DNA of 64,000 nt from Torreya grandis. Its lineage: Eukaryota; Streptophyta; Pinopsida; Cupressales; Taxaceae. A model generated the notes under the pieces. That model was not told the DNA's origin, did not search any database, and worked only from the letters and a program-made list of their open reading frames with translations. How positions within the stretch are numbered: position 1 is the first letter of the stretch; every line of letters begins with the position of its first letter. The translations under genes were made by a program, and so were the position numbers. Below are positions 1-13,900 of this stretch, piece after piece. The stretch covers positions 2,526,001 through 2,590,000 of the forward strand of contig JARHVA010000123.1 of the NCBI GenBank assembly GCA_037957365.1. The letters are read 5' to 3'.

Positions 1-211
1 AGATTGTAAATGTATCTAGTTGGTACATACACTACTGTATTTTAACCAACAAAGACATAGGTGGATAGAAGAGAATATAAGTGAATATATGAGATAAAGA
101 GTATAGTGATAAATAGTACAAATGTAGAAAGTAAATAGATATATAAAATGTAATGAATGTTTTATGCTTTAATATATGAGTAAATAGATCTAATGTGTGT
201 GTGTGTGAGTG

Positions 212-251
<40 letters not shown>

Positions 252-500
252 TAAAGAACATGTTTTATAATAATTAATATATACTTATATATATGAATAA
301 AGAGAATTAGAGTAAGAATTATCTATGTTTTTTTTAATGTGCCTATGAATGAATGAACCTAATTCAAAATTTAATGAATGCTAAACTAATTAAAGTAATA
401 AATCTTAATAATAACCTTTGTGCTACATTGGCTCTATCTAAAGTCATATTGAAACTCATAAATATTTGTACCCAAGCTACATATTTTATGTCAAAATTTT
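1..500 (+). repeat. 5' LTR of the gypsy element (start cut by window edge)
   Basis: This segment aligns by eye with 14,358-14,735: shared blocks include the region around 52-110, the block ATGAATAAAGAGAATTAGAG near 290, and CATAAATATTTGTACC near 460. The 3' boundary is approximate, at the point where similarity fades. TGGCACCACATGGAC follows at 502-516 and may be a decayed primer-binding site, possibly for tRNA-Asp, but that is weak. A GT repeat is inserted in this copy only. Confidence 0.8.
194..249. repeat. (GT)n microsatellite within the left LTR
   Basis: A run of GT dinucleotides with a few GA interruptions. The matching position of the right LTR (near 14,535) has no such run, so it arose after the two LTRs separated. 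Confidence 0.95.
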
Positions 501-3500
501 GTGGCACCACATGGACTTTGGTTATCTAATGTCCAAAGGAAGTGTCCATTGGAATTATGGAAGCCTAAAGTAACATAAATTGAGGAGTAGTAAGATATAA
601 TACTAAAAAAAACTATTTGAATCAATAAAAACTACTAAGTCACTACCTAAGATAAAATAAACGTTTTTCCAACCATAGGTCATATAATTTTGGGTGACAT
701 CTACAACAATATTGTTATATAAGGCTCTCAACTTTACATTAGAAAACCAATCAATTGGACCGTATAAAAACTTGATACCCTTGAAGAAACTAACAAGCCT
801 TGGTCTTAGGTGATCGATTATTGATTTTAGATTACACTTGATTCCTTCTTGATCACTTGGGATCTTCAAGGTTGGATAAGTTTTGACACAAATAAAATTA
901 GATTTTTAGATGGTTCACAAGGTAGAATATGAAAAGAGTACACTCCTTATTGAAAATTTATTTGTAGATAAGGGGTTGGTTAAGGAAGGAAATTAGTTCC
1001 TTTAGGGGCTATGCACTTAAGTGATGGCTTGTAGAAAGAAAGGAGATCCTAAAGGGATGTGACCCATATGAGTAACCAGTTTAAATGGTTAGGTTAGGTT
1101 ATATAAGATATAGAGGGAAATAATATTAAATACCAAATTAAAAATTGATTGGTTAAGAGAGATAAAAGTGGAGTAGTATGAAATTAAACCTAAACAGTTG
1201 GAAAGAAAAAATGACAAATGAGGAGACAAGAAAACAAATAGAAGAAGAAATAATTAGATTAGAAGTAATTAGATTAGATGTGATTTTATGAATAACTATA
1301 ACCATTTAGGATATTAGTATATCTTCCACAAGTGAAGAGCCCAATATTAAAATTCTAGATGTGACTAATCTAACTAAAATATACAGTTCAAATTAAGGTT
1401 AGCCCACCTTTGACTGGAGTACAACCTAACTTAGATGCATTATAAGGCTAGGATCTCCCCTTAACAAACACAAGATAGAAGAAGAAATAACTAACCAAGA
1501 AGATACAAAGGACCCTACCAGAAAAGGAAACAAAAGTGAAAAGATCAAAAAGGACCCAACTAAAGAAGGAATGAATTATGGAAGGAAAAACATCTGATTT
1601 TACATAGTGCAGGAACTAGTAGGCTTTAGAGGGATTAGAAACTAGCTTGGACTAATCGATCAAAAGGCCCATGTATTTAGAACAATAGCTTTTAACTAGT
1701 GTGGGAAAAAGCCAGTTGTAGCTAAACTAAAAACTAGCTTGGACTAATGGAGAGAGAGGCCTGAGACTCAAAAAAAACCATTGAGGTCCTCAAGGGTCCT
1801 AAACCCAAAAAAGATGAAAAATAAATTGCCAATCTGATATTTAACTAGATCCAAAACTAGACTGGGCACAAAATGAGGTCTAGGTCTCCATAAAGCCACA
1901 AACAACTAGTGTGGGAGCTAGTCTAGACAAAAGAAGTGGAGGCCTAGGTCACAAATAAAACCAAAACATCTAATTTTAACTAGATCAGGAACTAGCCTGG
2001 GCACAATAGGAGGTATAGGTATCCAAGAGTAATAATTAATTTTTCCTGATGTGTGAACCATTTAGTTTTAGATGGACTAGGAACCATCCTAGACTAAAGG
2101 AGTAAAAGGACCAAGTATTTAAAAGAACCATCAAAATCCCCTAAGGGACCCTACATTATAGAATTTGACTAGATATAAAATCATCCTAAGCACAAAAAGA
2201 GGCCCAAGTCTCCGAAGCATTAAAGCAGACCCAACTGAGATAAGAAATCTAGTGAAAAAGGCCACAACTATTATTAAATGGTGTGAGAACCAGCTAGTTT
2301 TAGATGGACCAAAATCCATCTTAGACTAATGAAGCAAAAGGATTAGGTCTAATAGATAAACCTCCATGTCCTAAGGGGACTAATAGATCAATTTTGGCTA
2401 GATCAGGAACCAACTTAGACACATAAGGAGGTCTAGGTCTCCATTTTTTTACACACCAGTAGGGTCTTGAAAGGGGTCACACCCTACAATTCTGATTAAA
2501 ATAAAATACATTATATCCAAGCTTGTAACCAGACCAATCATTCTTATAAAGTATAAAACCCTATAGATCTAACAAAAAATTAGTGCTAGTAATAGAGTCA
2601 TGAGGGTCCCCCATGGATCCCCTCCTAATTTTGACTGAATAAGGAACCAGTAACCAAAATAGAGAAAAGAGGAGATTTAAGAATCAACCCAGACACCATT
2701 CCTAGGCATAAGGGGGACCAAGTCCCTAATATATTTTCCTTTTCTATTCTCCCTAATAAAGTCCTTAATAACTGAGACTCAACAATGCTATGCATAATGA
2801 GAGGCTCAGATCTCCCAGAGAAACCATTAAAAGTGATAGTTTGAAAATAGTTAATAAAGTATAAAAGGTCTTGTACCAAAGTGCTTTGCTTGGATAAATG
2901 AACAAAGATGGAAATTAATTATCATTAGTACCATTGGAAGATATACAAGAATCAAGGAAGAGGAAGATGATAGAATAAATATTATAATTTACACCATAAA
3001 AATTAATGGAGGATATGCAAAATGGAATTTCATATTTAATTACACTCATGGGGACCTAAAAAATCTTAAAATCCTTAGGATAAAAAGACCTTTTAGTGAG
3101 AAGGAGTTTTTCCCTAAGTGGACAAGGAATAAAAGATAGTTAGGAAGCATACGAATAAAGTAGACTAGGAGATAAAAGTGGCACACCAATAGAAGAAGAT
3201 AAGGATAGGGAAACACAATAAAATATATAATGGATGGGAGAACATGTCTCGATAGTAGAGGATGATGAAATAATGAAAATTGATAAAAATGTGGAGCTAC
3301 ATGGAAATATAATAAATGAATAAACCATTGAAGAGACTAAAGTGGAGATAAGACATGATGAAAAAATAGGAGATAGTAACAAAACTAATGTAGAAGAAAT
3401 AATAAGGAAAGTTAATGAAGTTAATTTGGAAAGAAAAAGATTAATTAACCCAAAAAAATATAATAAGAAAACATAGAGATTAACAAATAGGGAAGAGGAG

Positions 3501-3880
3501 CTAGGAAGAAAAACCCCACTTCAAATTCTAAACTAGAAGAGACCTCATGAGTAAATGAACCCTTTGGACCAAACACCATACATAGTGTTATTTCACATCC
3601 AAATAAATACCCTTTCATGAAATCATGAGAGATACATGTAGGATATGCGATAGAAAGTAGATACAATCAATTTAGTGAAAATTTTGAAAATAAAAGAGAG
3701 TTTTTAGTGAATCAGGCAGAGATATTATGGAAACATTATTTTCAAGAGAAAGTGAAAAGAGAAAAGGTTAGGAGTAGACCCCCAATGAGACAATAAAAAT
3801 ACACTTGGAAAAGAATTTCAAGTAATAATTATAGAACAAGTAGTTCAAGTGATTTTCATAATAGTAGTTCAGGTACAAAA
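501..3880 (+). other. Long 5' leader of the gypsy element
   Basis: About 3.4 kb lies between the left LTR and the first gag similarity. I found no protein domain in it. Short open stretches on the minus strand do not form a consistent frame with neighbours. Just after the LTR a small hairpin is possible: GGACTTTGG near 513 pairs with CCAAAGGA near 533. The central part is repetitive and listed separately. Confidence 0.6.
1698..2443 (+). repeat. Alternating two-module degenerate repeat in the gypsy leader
   Basis: Two sequence modules recur. Module X begins near TTAACTAGATCAGGAACTAG and ends near AGGTCTAGGTCTCC, with copies at about 1,840-1,894, 1,972-2,025, 2,164-2,215 and 2,392-2,443. Module Y begins near GTGTGAGAACCAG, contains TTTTAGATGGAC and ends with a CCTAAGGGGAC-like string, with copies at about 1,698-1,800, 2,050-2,155 and 2,281-2,382. 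Copies are diverged but clearly the same by eye. Weaker traces occur at about 1,600 and 2,630. Confidence 0.75.
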
Positions 3881-3889
3881 ACAACTGCT

Positions 3890-5200
3890 TTGATAATGAC
3901 TCAAAATAAGATGAAGTTGACCTTGTTTGGAAAAGACACTAAATATGTAGAACATTTATTTGTGTTATATTATTACTAGAGAAGTCATAATATTACTAAT
4001 GAAAAAATAATGTTTTTTTAATTTTATGGGAACTTTGCGAGATGATCCACTTAAATGGTATCTGAAAACAAATATATGACATAAATATTCACATGTCTCA
4101 CAATTTGAGAAATATTTTAAAGGAGAATTTTACTTCCCAGATATCCCTATAGAGAGTGTTAACAAGATGTGAGAATCAATACAAAAATATAAGGAGATCA
4201 TGAAAGAATATGATCAATGATTTAAAGAAATAGTATAGAAATAAGAAGAACCCCTTAATGAAAAACAACTAATAAAATAGTTTGTTTTTAGCACAGTACC
4301 TTATCTAAGAGCTAATATGGATATAAATATTTTTAATATGTTCATAGAAGCATTGGATATGACATCAATATTGGAAGTTCAATCTTGGAGAAGGGGAATA
4401 TACTCCTCCTTTAACAAAGTATTAAAAGATTGTCATAAGAACTAGCATAACTTAGGTTGAAACATGAGATCTAGATGAAGAAGATGATTTTATTCTATCA
4501 CAATTAAGGATAAATTATGAATGACCATAAATATGGTTCACTATCTATTTCATAGAAAGAAACTCAAGGATAGAACATCCTCATCAAGAAACAATAAAGA
4601 GAGTAATGATAATTATAATGTTACAATCAGTGGCAGACATGTCACCACCAATCCAACAACCCATATATAGATAGAATATACTTTGGAATATGCCAACTAT
4701 ATGATAAAAACCCTCAAAATTAATGTCCAATGATTGAAGCAGCATCCATGATGAATCAACTTCTTTATTACATGACATGTGGAATTTTAATCATTATGAC
4801 CATGTGTGCCTATGACACACTGCAATGACATACATAAAATATATGAATCAAAGATGAACTACTAAAATTAAATAGATGACATCACCACCATAGAGAATGG
4901 TTTTCCCTACTATACCACAACTTGAAACACAATACTAGAACCCTCTAACAATGCAAAACTTAGCACTACAAAATAAACAAAACTAATACTACAATAACAA
5001 CCAAAGTGGTTATAGAGGGGTTGGTTAGAATGGTAATAGGGGAGAATACCATAGTGGTATATGTAGATATCAATGAGGATGAGTATACAATCAATGATAA
5101 TAACAAGGAATGATCCCCACCCATATGTCACAAAGGTAGAAAGATAGGACACATAAATAAATTGCATTAAATAACCACATGTTGAATGCAAGTTAAATTT
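3890..5200 (+). pseudogene. gypsy gag relic (capsid and zinc-knuckle region)
   Basis: Conceptual translation of about 3,890-4,440 gives a typical plant retrotransposon gag domain, with the motif FYGTLRDDPLKWY near 4,020 followed by FEKYFKGEFYFPD about 30 residues later. Both are hallmarks of the gag capsid fold. At 4,900-5,110 there is an Asn/Gln-rich linker, and at 5,126-5,167 a decayed zinc knuckle reads CHKGRKIGHINKLH: the first Cys and the His remain, while the second and last Cys are lost. The normal role would be packaging element RNA in cytoplasmic particles. Numerous stops and at least one frameshift rule out function. Confidence 0.8.
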
Positions 5201-5889
5201 AAAATAAAAACTCATTCTCATATCTCAAAGTCATAGAATATTATAAAAATTTAGGTACAGAGACTGAAGAGCTAGAAAATTCACCATTTCAAAAAGGTGT
5301 TAAGCATGTTGAGAAAGTTTCAAAAACATCTAAAACCAAAGGGCAGTGTAATGATGTGAGACATGGTAATGAGGATGGTAAGATTATTGAAGAAGCATAA
5401 TGTTCCTATATAAGGGTACCTTAATCAAATAAAATTAAATAATTTCATGTAGCATTTAGAGAGAATATATATCATTATAAGAGAAAATAATTGGGGATAA
5501 GAATCAACAACCCAAAATAAAGGGTGGCAATGACTAATTGGAAAGGCATTACCACTAGAAAGGGGAAAGAAACGGTAATAAAATTCGAGGAAGAAAGTGA
5601 TGAACACTACACAAATTTATACGAACATGACAAGGGAGTGGAGAAAAGTAAGACTATTATACAATAAAAACATGATAAGGAAAATACAAAATTAATATAT
5701 TTTGATGAGAATGAGATTAAGAACCTATAACAATTACTAAAGTTAGTAAAGAAACAAAACTTGTTGAGTAAATTAACACAAATATACAAGTATTAGAATA
5801 AGCAAGAGCACATACATCAACTAATGAGAGAAGAAATGAATAAATAAGATAAATGTACTTAGGTCTAACTGCAAATAAAAAAAGACATC

Positions 5890-6340
5890 CATTCTATTGG
5901 ATTTAAAAATGAGATGGCAAGAAATTAATAAAACATTACTAGACCTTGGGGAAGATACAATCATCCTTCCATTGAGTACTTGGGAACTATTAGGGAAACT
6001 ATAATTACGTTTGGTAAACTACAATATTTCCAAGGCAGATGGGAACCTAAGGTCAATAATAGGAGTTTTCCATAATGTGCAATTCAATTTCATGGGAATA
6101 AAGAGAAAGGTAGATTTTGAATTTATTGATATGTACAACACATGATACCTTGCAATATTGAACTTAAAATGGTTTTTTTACTGTAACATTATTTCAAACT
6201 CCAAAGATGAGGAGATGCATTTTTAAGGGAATGGATTAGTAGTTCATTTCCCATTGGAAACTAGCATGGCAGTTGCATGGTGGAAGAGTTATGTTTTGAC
6301 TATAGAGAGACTAATTTTGACGAACTATCAGGAGTATATA
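5890..6340 (+). pseudogene. gypsy aspartic protease relic
   Basis: Translation of this stretch gives a retropepsin-like domain: the active-site turn reads DLGEDTIILPLSTWELLGK, followed by LVNYNISKADGN, a VQFNFMGIKRKVDFEFIDMY strand pair and NGLVVHFPLE at the end. The expected active-site triplet Asp-Thr/Ser-Gly has become Asp-Leu-Gly. The domain would normally cleave the gag-pol polyprotein. Its position between gag and RT fits gypsy order. About 1.2 kb of weakly coding sequence separates it from RT. Confidence 0.8.
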
Positions 6341-7534
6341 CAATTAAGAAAACATCTAACCTAAATTAGGAATATAAACCATATGTTGACGATGAATTAG
6401 TCTTATAAAGTGAAGAAATAAAGAGACAATCAGACAAATATATTAAAGCCTGACTCTATAGAGAACTAGAGATAAGAGCAAGCAAAATTTATCACATGAA
6501 AAAATTACTCAAGAATATACAAAAGGTCACCACAAAAATTGATGCAATCCCCTAGGTGATAAAAGTATACCACATTAAGAGAGGGGCTTATCATGATAAA
6601 TTACCAAAAATTAGTGGAATAAAAAATGTTGAATAATTTTTATAACAAATGGCAAGTGTATTTCTCATGAAAGACATAAGATTGAAGGCTATTGATGATA
6701 CTCTCATTATCATTATTACAAGGTGGTGGAATACTCATTAAGCTACTAATCTGAACTAGAAATCCTTCATCATTCTATTAAAAATAATATTTATCAAGGA
6801 TTAATAATATTTCACAACATATATTGGATCAAATATTCCAAAGTTACATATCTCAAATTTTGAAAACCATTGGATTACGGAAGGTGAAACAAACAAAAGA
6901 CTTTGGACACAGTTTTTCTATTGGACCTTAGACACATACCTAAGAATTTGTATATACGTCAAGAAACACTAGAATGAAACTAAAATAATTTTTTTCATAA
7001 TATTCAATTTTTAAGATCCAAACACAAAGATATGTAGTGCACTGCAGAAAATATAACATTCTTGTTCATGCCAGATAACATTGTAAAAATTTAATTTAGC
7101 AAAACTAGAAAATAAATTGAAACAATGGGGCATACAGACTAGTGGGAACCAATTGGATTTATAAAAAAACAAGTACATAATTTTTTTGAACAAATAAATG
7201 ATAAACCACATACTTAAACAAATAGAAAGTGAAGAAATAGTATATTGTAGGAAATTAACTAAGAAAGCATGTAAAGACAAAGAGGAAAAACCAGAAATTT
7301 TGAAAATATAAATTAAAGAAGGATAACAAGAGTTAATTGAAACTATGAAAGACAAAACACAATACTTCTATCAACCCCTTAAAATTAGAGAGGAAAATAT
7401 AGCCTAAGAGATAAACACAAAGAAGGATAAATAAAGAGATTATTGGACTGAAGCAGAGGTAGAGAAGCTATTTGAATTAGTATGAGAATTTAAAGTCCTA
7501 TTTCCTAGGACCTTCATAGAACTAAAAGGGATTA

Positions 7535-8345
7535 AAAAAGAAGTGAGATTAATAAAAATACAAGTAAATGAATATTTTAAACCATTAAGGAAGATAACTT
7601 ATTGCTTCAATCCAAATGCTAAAGTAAAAGTGAAGATTGAACTAGATAAGATGCTAGTTGGTGGTATTATCACACTTGTCAAGAAGTCAAAATGGATGAA
7701 CTTGATGGTTATTCAAAAAAATGAGAAATTAGAATTTTTATTGATTATATAAAACTTAATAAAGTGTGTGTACATGATCCATTCTTGACTCCTTATACAA
7801 AATAAATTTTAGATAATGTGGCAAGAAGAGAGTTATATTATTTCAGAGACGGATTCACTGGATATCATAAGGTGAAGATAGACCCAAAATACCACATTAA
7901 AACCATGTTTGTAATAGAATGGAGGTCATTTATGTACATGGTAATGTCATTTGGGTTGGAAATATACCTACACTATTTAATCATATTATGGTAGATGCAT
8001 TTAGAGAATTTATCCACTAATTTTTGGAAGTATTTTGGATAGTTATAAAATATATGGATTATTAAAGGATCACATCCAAGCATTATGATTAATGTTTGCA
8101 TGATGCAAGAAATTAAACATTCCTTGAATATAAAGAAATGTGTCTTTGCAAATCAATTTCAATCATTGCTAGGACATATCATATGTAAGGAAGGACTCAT
8201 GGTGGATTCACTAAAAATAGTAATAATAGTAAACATGCCACCTCATAAGTCATATAAAGAGGTTAAACCAATATTGGGATACATAGACTATCACTGCAAA
8301 TTCATCCATAACTATGCATCAATCAATACCCTGATAAAATAATTA
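7535..8345 (+). pseudogene. gypsy reverse transcriptase relic
   Basis: The region opens with VNEYFKPLRKITYCFNPNAK and KIELDKMLVGGIITLVKKS, the usual entry to a gypsy RT, then FIDYIKLNKVCVHDPF and YHKVKIDPKYHIKTMFV with the first catalytic Asp. The YxDD box lies near 8,036-8,050 and is degraded to LDSY in the best frame. The thumb follows at 8,085-8,342: KKCVFANQF, LLGHIICKEGLMVD and LGYIDYHCKFIHNYA. At least three frame changes and several stops are needed to follow the domain. Function would be copying element RNA to DNA. Confidence 0.9.
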
Positions 8346-8419
8346 ATCAAGAAAACTAATAACTAATCAAATGAATGGATTCCAAATGTCAAGAATCATT
8401 CAATACATTGAAAAATAAA

Positions 8420-8830
8420 ATATCCAATGCACCTATACTTTTTTTTCCATACTAGATAATACCATTTCATGTCCATTCGATGCCTCAAGAATAACAATGG
8501 GAGTAGTACTGGTACAACCAATTTTTTTGATTGACCACTCTATCTCATTTACAATTTAGAATTTGGAAAAGGTAAAAATAATTTATTCAACTATTAGCAA
8601 TGGTGTATGTGGTGCATAAATATAAACATTATCTATTAGCTACACCATTTATATTGTTCACAAACCATGAACCACTAAAATATTTGATAAATAGACCAAT
8701 GATACAGGGGAAAATATGTCACTGGTTAATGTTCTTTCAAGATATTAACTTTAAAATTATGGAAAAACTAGAACTTACAAGAAATAGACCAAATTAGTTA
8801 TCAAGGATTACTATTAGAGAAGATTTTGGC
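8420..8830 (+). pseudogene. gypsy RNase H relic
   Basis: Directly follows RT. Fragments readable across frames are APILFFPYW, PFHVHS, and in an open stretch at 8,600-8,797 MVYVVHKYKHYLLATPF, LFTNHEPLKYLINRPMIQGK and ICHWLMFFQDINFKI. This is the conserved C-terminal half of a gypsy RNase H. The domain would degrade the RNA strand of the RNA-DNA hybrid. Stops and shifts separate its halves. Confidence 0.85.
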
Positions 8831-9039
8831 TCAATTGATAATGAATTACCTGGATCTCACCTATTTTTTATTAAGACAATTCAAAAGGATATGGATAATA
8901 CACTAAAATTATTAGAAACAAATAATTTTTGGGAGGATATGGGAGAACCGATTGCAAATGGTTATTAATACAAACTTTTCCATTCATACTTATAAAGGAA
9001 GAACTATATAAAAAAGGAAGAGATGAGGTTTTGTGAAGA

Positions 9040-9920
9040 GTAGTCTTATTGCATTAAAAAGAAGACAATATGTGGGAAGTGTATGATGGAAATTTATGGG
9101 GAAAAACTCTAGAGAAGTATTAAAAATATAATATTATTAGCAATACTATGGTGACCAACTATGTTTAATGATATACATCAATATGCATGAAATTTTGACA
9201 TTTTCTAAATGGGTAAGAAAACCCAACTCATGAGACAAAATGTTGCTTTGGAATTATTATCACTATCCTAATTTTATAAATGGGTTATTGGTTTCATTGG
9301 GCCAATCAATCTAGAAACACAAATAAGTAACATTTTATTGATAATAACAAAGCCAGAGTACCTAACAAAATGGGTAGAAGAAGTACCAAGTATATACTGC
9401 ATAGTAAAAATTGTCGCAAATTTTTTATGAAGATATTATTACTAGGTTTGAATTCCCACTTAGTATTAAAAATGATCAAGGCAAAAAAAATTTAAATCAT
9501 ATAATTGTGGAGTTAGTGAAGCACTTTCTAATATAACACATTCATAGTACTTTACACCATCCATAAGAAAATGGAATAGTTGAAGAATTTAACAAGTATT
9601 GGAAAAGGTTTGAACTAAAGTATTTAATACAAAAAAAAGGAGACTAGGATACCAAAATACCTATGGTACTTTGGGCTTACCACACAACTTAAGAAATTCC
9701 TACCAAGAATAGTCCCTTTAAAATGGCATACATATTGGAAGTCGTCATGCATATGGAATATATTTTACCAAACTTAAGATTGGTGGTTACATCCAAGATG
9801 AATGAACAAGAATATATGAAATAAATATTATCGGAAATATAGAATTCAGATGATTTTTTTAAATATCAACCTACAATTAGACATAAGAGAAAAGAAACAA
9901 TAAGCTTGGCATGACCAACA
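9040..9920 (+). pseudogene. gypsy integrase relic
   Basis: The catalytic core is recognisable at 9,440-9,760: FPLSIKNDQGK carries the second catalytic Asp, NGIVEEFNKYWKRFE carries the catalytic Glu, and WAYHTT followed by TKNSPFKMAY is the typical end of the core. The N-terminal zinc-binding part and the first Asp are poorly preserved. It sits after RNase H, which sets the Ty3/gypsy order. Multiple stops and frameshifts make it inactive. Confidence 0.85.
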
Positions 9921-10155
9921 TACTAAGAAAAAAAAATTCAGATAAACAACAAAGTGTTGTTATACAATAATAAGTACAAAAATATAGGGAAACTAAAAAT
10001 AAGATAGATAAGACTGTATATAATTGAATAAATTTTAGATTCTAAATCAATTTAATTATGAACACTAGCAAGGAGTTTGAGAAAGAGCTATGTGAATAGT
10101 GCATGGCTAAAAGCCTACACCATAGGGTAATGTGTTGAAATGTGAATAAAAATAA

Positions 10156-10189
10156 GACACACACAGACACAGACACATACCCACACACA

Positions 10190-10235
<46 letters not shown>
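10156..10235. repeat. (AC)n microsatellite
   Basis: An AC dinucleotide run with a few AG and CC interruptions, just downstream of integrase. The minus-strand ORF across it only reflects Val-Cys repeats. Confidence 0.95.
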
Positions 10236-10238
<3 letters not shown>

Positions 10239-10914
10239 GGGTTACAAAAAATATAAGAATAAAAAACAGTTTTGAAAACACAAAAAAAAAATTGAAAAAA
10301 TATAAAAATTAAGAAAAAATAATTTTGGGAGAAAAATTGGAAAGGTTAGAATAAAAATTAGCCCAAATAAAAATATATAAGAAATGAAAAATAAATAATA
10401 AATAACATACTAGTGGGAATTAAAAATTGATAAAATGTGACTTAGTGAAGAGAGGAAGTGAAAACCGGTAAACAAAACTGTCTTGAATAAATGTGAAGAT
10501 ACATTTATTTTATGCATGAAGTAAATTAATGGATTAGTTTGGAAGGAAATTAAAAACTAAGTGAACAAATGGTAACTAGAGGGAAAATTAAAAGTATTTT
10601 AAAAATATAATTAAGGGGATGGAATGATGTCAGGATAGGGACCAATGAAATAAATATGTGAAAATTTTAAAAGTAACTAGAAAGAACCAAATCAAAAAAG
10701 GAAATAAGTTAGGTGAAAAATAGTAAAAACATTAAATATGGCTAAAAATAGTTATTTACCTAGTAGATCTAATGGACAAATAATGAAATCTATAAATAAG
10801 AAGTTATCCTTAATGTATAATCACAAAACCCTCCACAGTAATTAAACTTTGCTCAAAATTCCCACCAAATAAACATATTGCATTCGAACCCTAGACCTAG
10901 AAACACAAGAAAAA

Positions 10915-13900
10915 ATGGATATCCTTGTAGTTATTGGAGTTGATAAAATTAAGAGGCCAAAATAAAATAAACATTCAATGGAGTTTGACCTACCTAACCC
11001 TCAAGAAGTTTATCGAGTGTTCCTACTACGATATCCCACTACCTGAAGACTTAGAAGTATATTCATTTAAAACTAGGAGAAATTTATCACTTCATAATGA
11101 ATTAAAATATTTAACCATGTTGAAACCAAATCCCCAAACTTAGGAGATGGAATACTTGATAGAATTCAAGATAATTGAGAGGATGAGGCTAGATGTGTGA
11201 GGTCAATTCCCATTTATAGGAATTGTAGAAAGAGAAATCAAGGTGTTATTGATTATAACACATGAATATATCTTGACTTGGATATACCTTACCACATCAT
11301 TCTAGTGGTCATCTATATAGTGACAATTTTTCTTAATCAAGGGAACAACACCCACAAGTACAACAACAAGAAATCGATGAGCACTAAGTTAGTAGCAATG
11401 CTCACTATAACACATTTCAACCAGAGGGCTCTCTCCATCTAGGGCATCAAAAACCTTAGGGTTTGTTCCACGACAAAGGCCATCACACGAAAATTATACT
11501 ACACAAATAAAGAGGATCCTACAATATCTATAAATATGCAAATTACATGTAACATGGTCATGATCAACATGTAGTATGACCTTTTTACCACACTCTTCTA
11601 ACAATATATGGATAATCTCACAAAGATCAAGATATGTACTCATGATTTTTTCTATGGATCTCTCCTACTAGTATTATTTATATACTTTAAAAATAATATA
11701 TCAATCCACCAAGGTCTATTACATTAGGACCCACTTAGAGTGGTAGGGGGAAAAATTAAGTACTTTTTAAATGTAGACTAATAGAGGGAGGGAACATCTT
11801 ATACGTTTTATAGTAGCAGAGAATGATTAAAGGAATGATAACTAGGAGATTAAGAATCTCTACAAAAATAATACAAAAACATTTCAATGAAAAAAGGTTT
11901 ATTATAGATGTTGATAATACTTACATAGAATCATTTGTGAATAAATTCCTCCCTCTCCCTCCCTTGCCTTATAAAGTAACCAACGAACAAGTTGAAACTA
12001 TAATAATAATGGTTAGAAGATTACCAATAGATCCTAAGTGTCACAACTCATGAGTGAGGTGATTGAATAAGACACATGATAAAAAAACCCTTATAATAAC
12101 CACAATCACAACTATAGAAGTTCCACTTGTGGTTGAACTTTAGGATACACCACAAACACAAGAAATGATAACACCTTCCAAAATAGGTCCAAGATCATGA
12201 GATCAATGTAGTTAAAAAAATATAACATAGGAATTGACCCAAAAATATAAAAATATAAGGATGTTTATCACTTGGGAAAAGAGAAAAGTGGAAAAATTAG
12301 TAATGAATAAATGACAATAAGTTACATTGGAAGAAGTAATAGAGTGAATAGAAATGTCTTTAGAGGATAAAGAAATACTATGCCAACTTTAGCATGTAGA
12401 ATTGAGAACAAAATAAAAACACTAAATTGGTGGCAAAGACATTAGAAAAATAAAGACAACTACAAGCACTAAAAGAGATGGAATAATCTTTAATGCAATA
12501 AAGGAATAACTAAAAAAAAATAGAGGATGAAAAGAAGAGAATTCAGGGAATAGTAGAACTAGATACAAAACAATCACAACAAATTTTAGGAAAATAAAAA
12601 GTGTAAAAAGAGGAAGCAAAGAAAGAAACATTAGAAAAGTAAATTTTGGAAAAAAATAGTAGAGGAAGTGGAGAGGGAGATAGTAAAAAAAAAAAAAGTA
12701 GAGGAGATAAAAATAACTAAAGCATAGAGAGGAGAAGAGAAGAAGAAGTAAAACAAAAGAAAGAAAAATAAGAAAAAGAAAGAAAGGATAATCAAGAAAA
12801 TATAGAAAAATAAAATAAGGACAAGGAGGAAAAAGAAATAAAATAAAAAGAAGTAGAAATTCAACCTAGTTTAGAAGATAGATGGAAGGGAGTTGATGGA
12901 TAGGTATAGGGTGCTCTGAAGGAGGTAGGATTTATTCCTTATACTTTCACAATACCTAGGGACCCCCTCAGTAGAACTCAATAGAATCAAAGTTGAGCCC
13001 CCTCCATAACCCAGAGACAAATAGACTATCCCCCTCCATAATTAATCTTTTTAAAGCCTACATCAGGAGGATAGATTGTGTTGTGACTATAAAAATTGAC
13101 ACCAATAGACAAAGAAACCACTAGGAAAACATTGATTTAGAGTGCAAGAGTGGATTGGATGGCTAGGTGTGTGAATTTAGAAGTAATATAAAATAATATA
13201 TCTACCTTAACTAATGTTAGACCATAATATGATCCATAATCAACGTTGTTAATTGAGTCACATCTAGAAGAAAAAGTGGAGAACTTCATTAGTCATGTTG
13301 AACCCACAATTAACCAAAGCATTATAAAATTGGAAGCAATAAAAGAATATGAGGCATAAATTTTATGACAACCCTTGGGAGAAAATCATAAAAACAAGGA
13401 AGTATATAAGATGTGGATTGAAAAACTGTAGAAAACCATGAGGGAAGTAACAACGTATTTTGGATATTATATTAGTCAGTCCCTATAGACCTATAATAAA
13501 AGGAGATAATTGTAAGGACTAGAGAGGCAGCTCAATATAACCTCCATTAGTTATGATACTAATAGAATCCCTTCAGAAGAAGATCATAATAAATGGATCA
13601 CTCTATGGGATGAATATAAGGATAAAAAAACACAATGGATATTTATTTTTGAAGAGAGGGACTATGGATCACTTTGAGAAATCAGATGGACAAAATTGAA
13701 ACTAAGATAGCAGAACATGAATCCTATTAAAAAACTTTAAAATCTACACCAATACCAAAATATATTTTAAGTGCATCTAAGTAGAATACCACAATAGAGG
13801 AAAAGATTCTAGATGCCAAGGCCATAATATTGAATTGAGAGACACTCTCCAAAACCATGGTAGAAAAATATGAAAAGTATCTACCCAAGGAGGGATGAAC

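Noticed and set aside
603..869. 88-codon minus-strand ORF in the gypsy leader
   Set aside because: No domain similarity, wrong strand for the element, and length is unremarkable for AT-rich leader DNA.
12422..12864. Phe/Leu-rich minus-strand ORFs that look like membrane proteins
   Set aside because: They are the complement of the Glu/Lys-rich + strand coding relic; purine-rich sense strands always give Phe/Leu on the other side.
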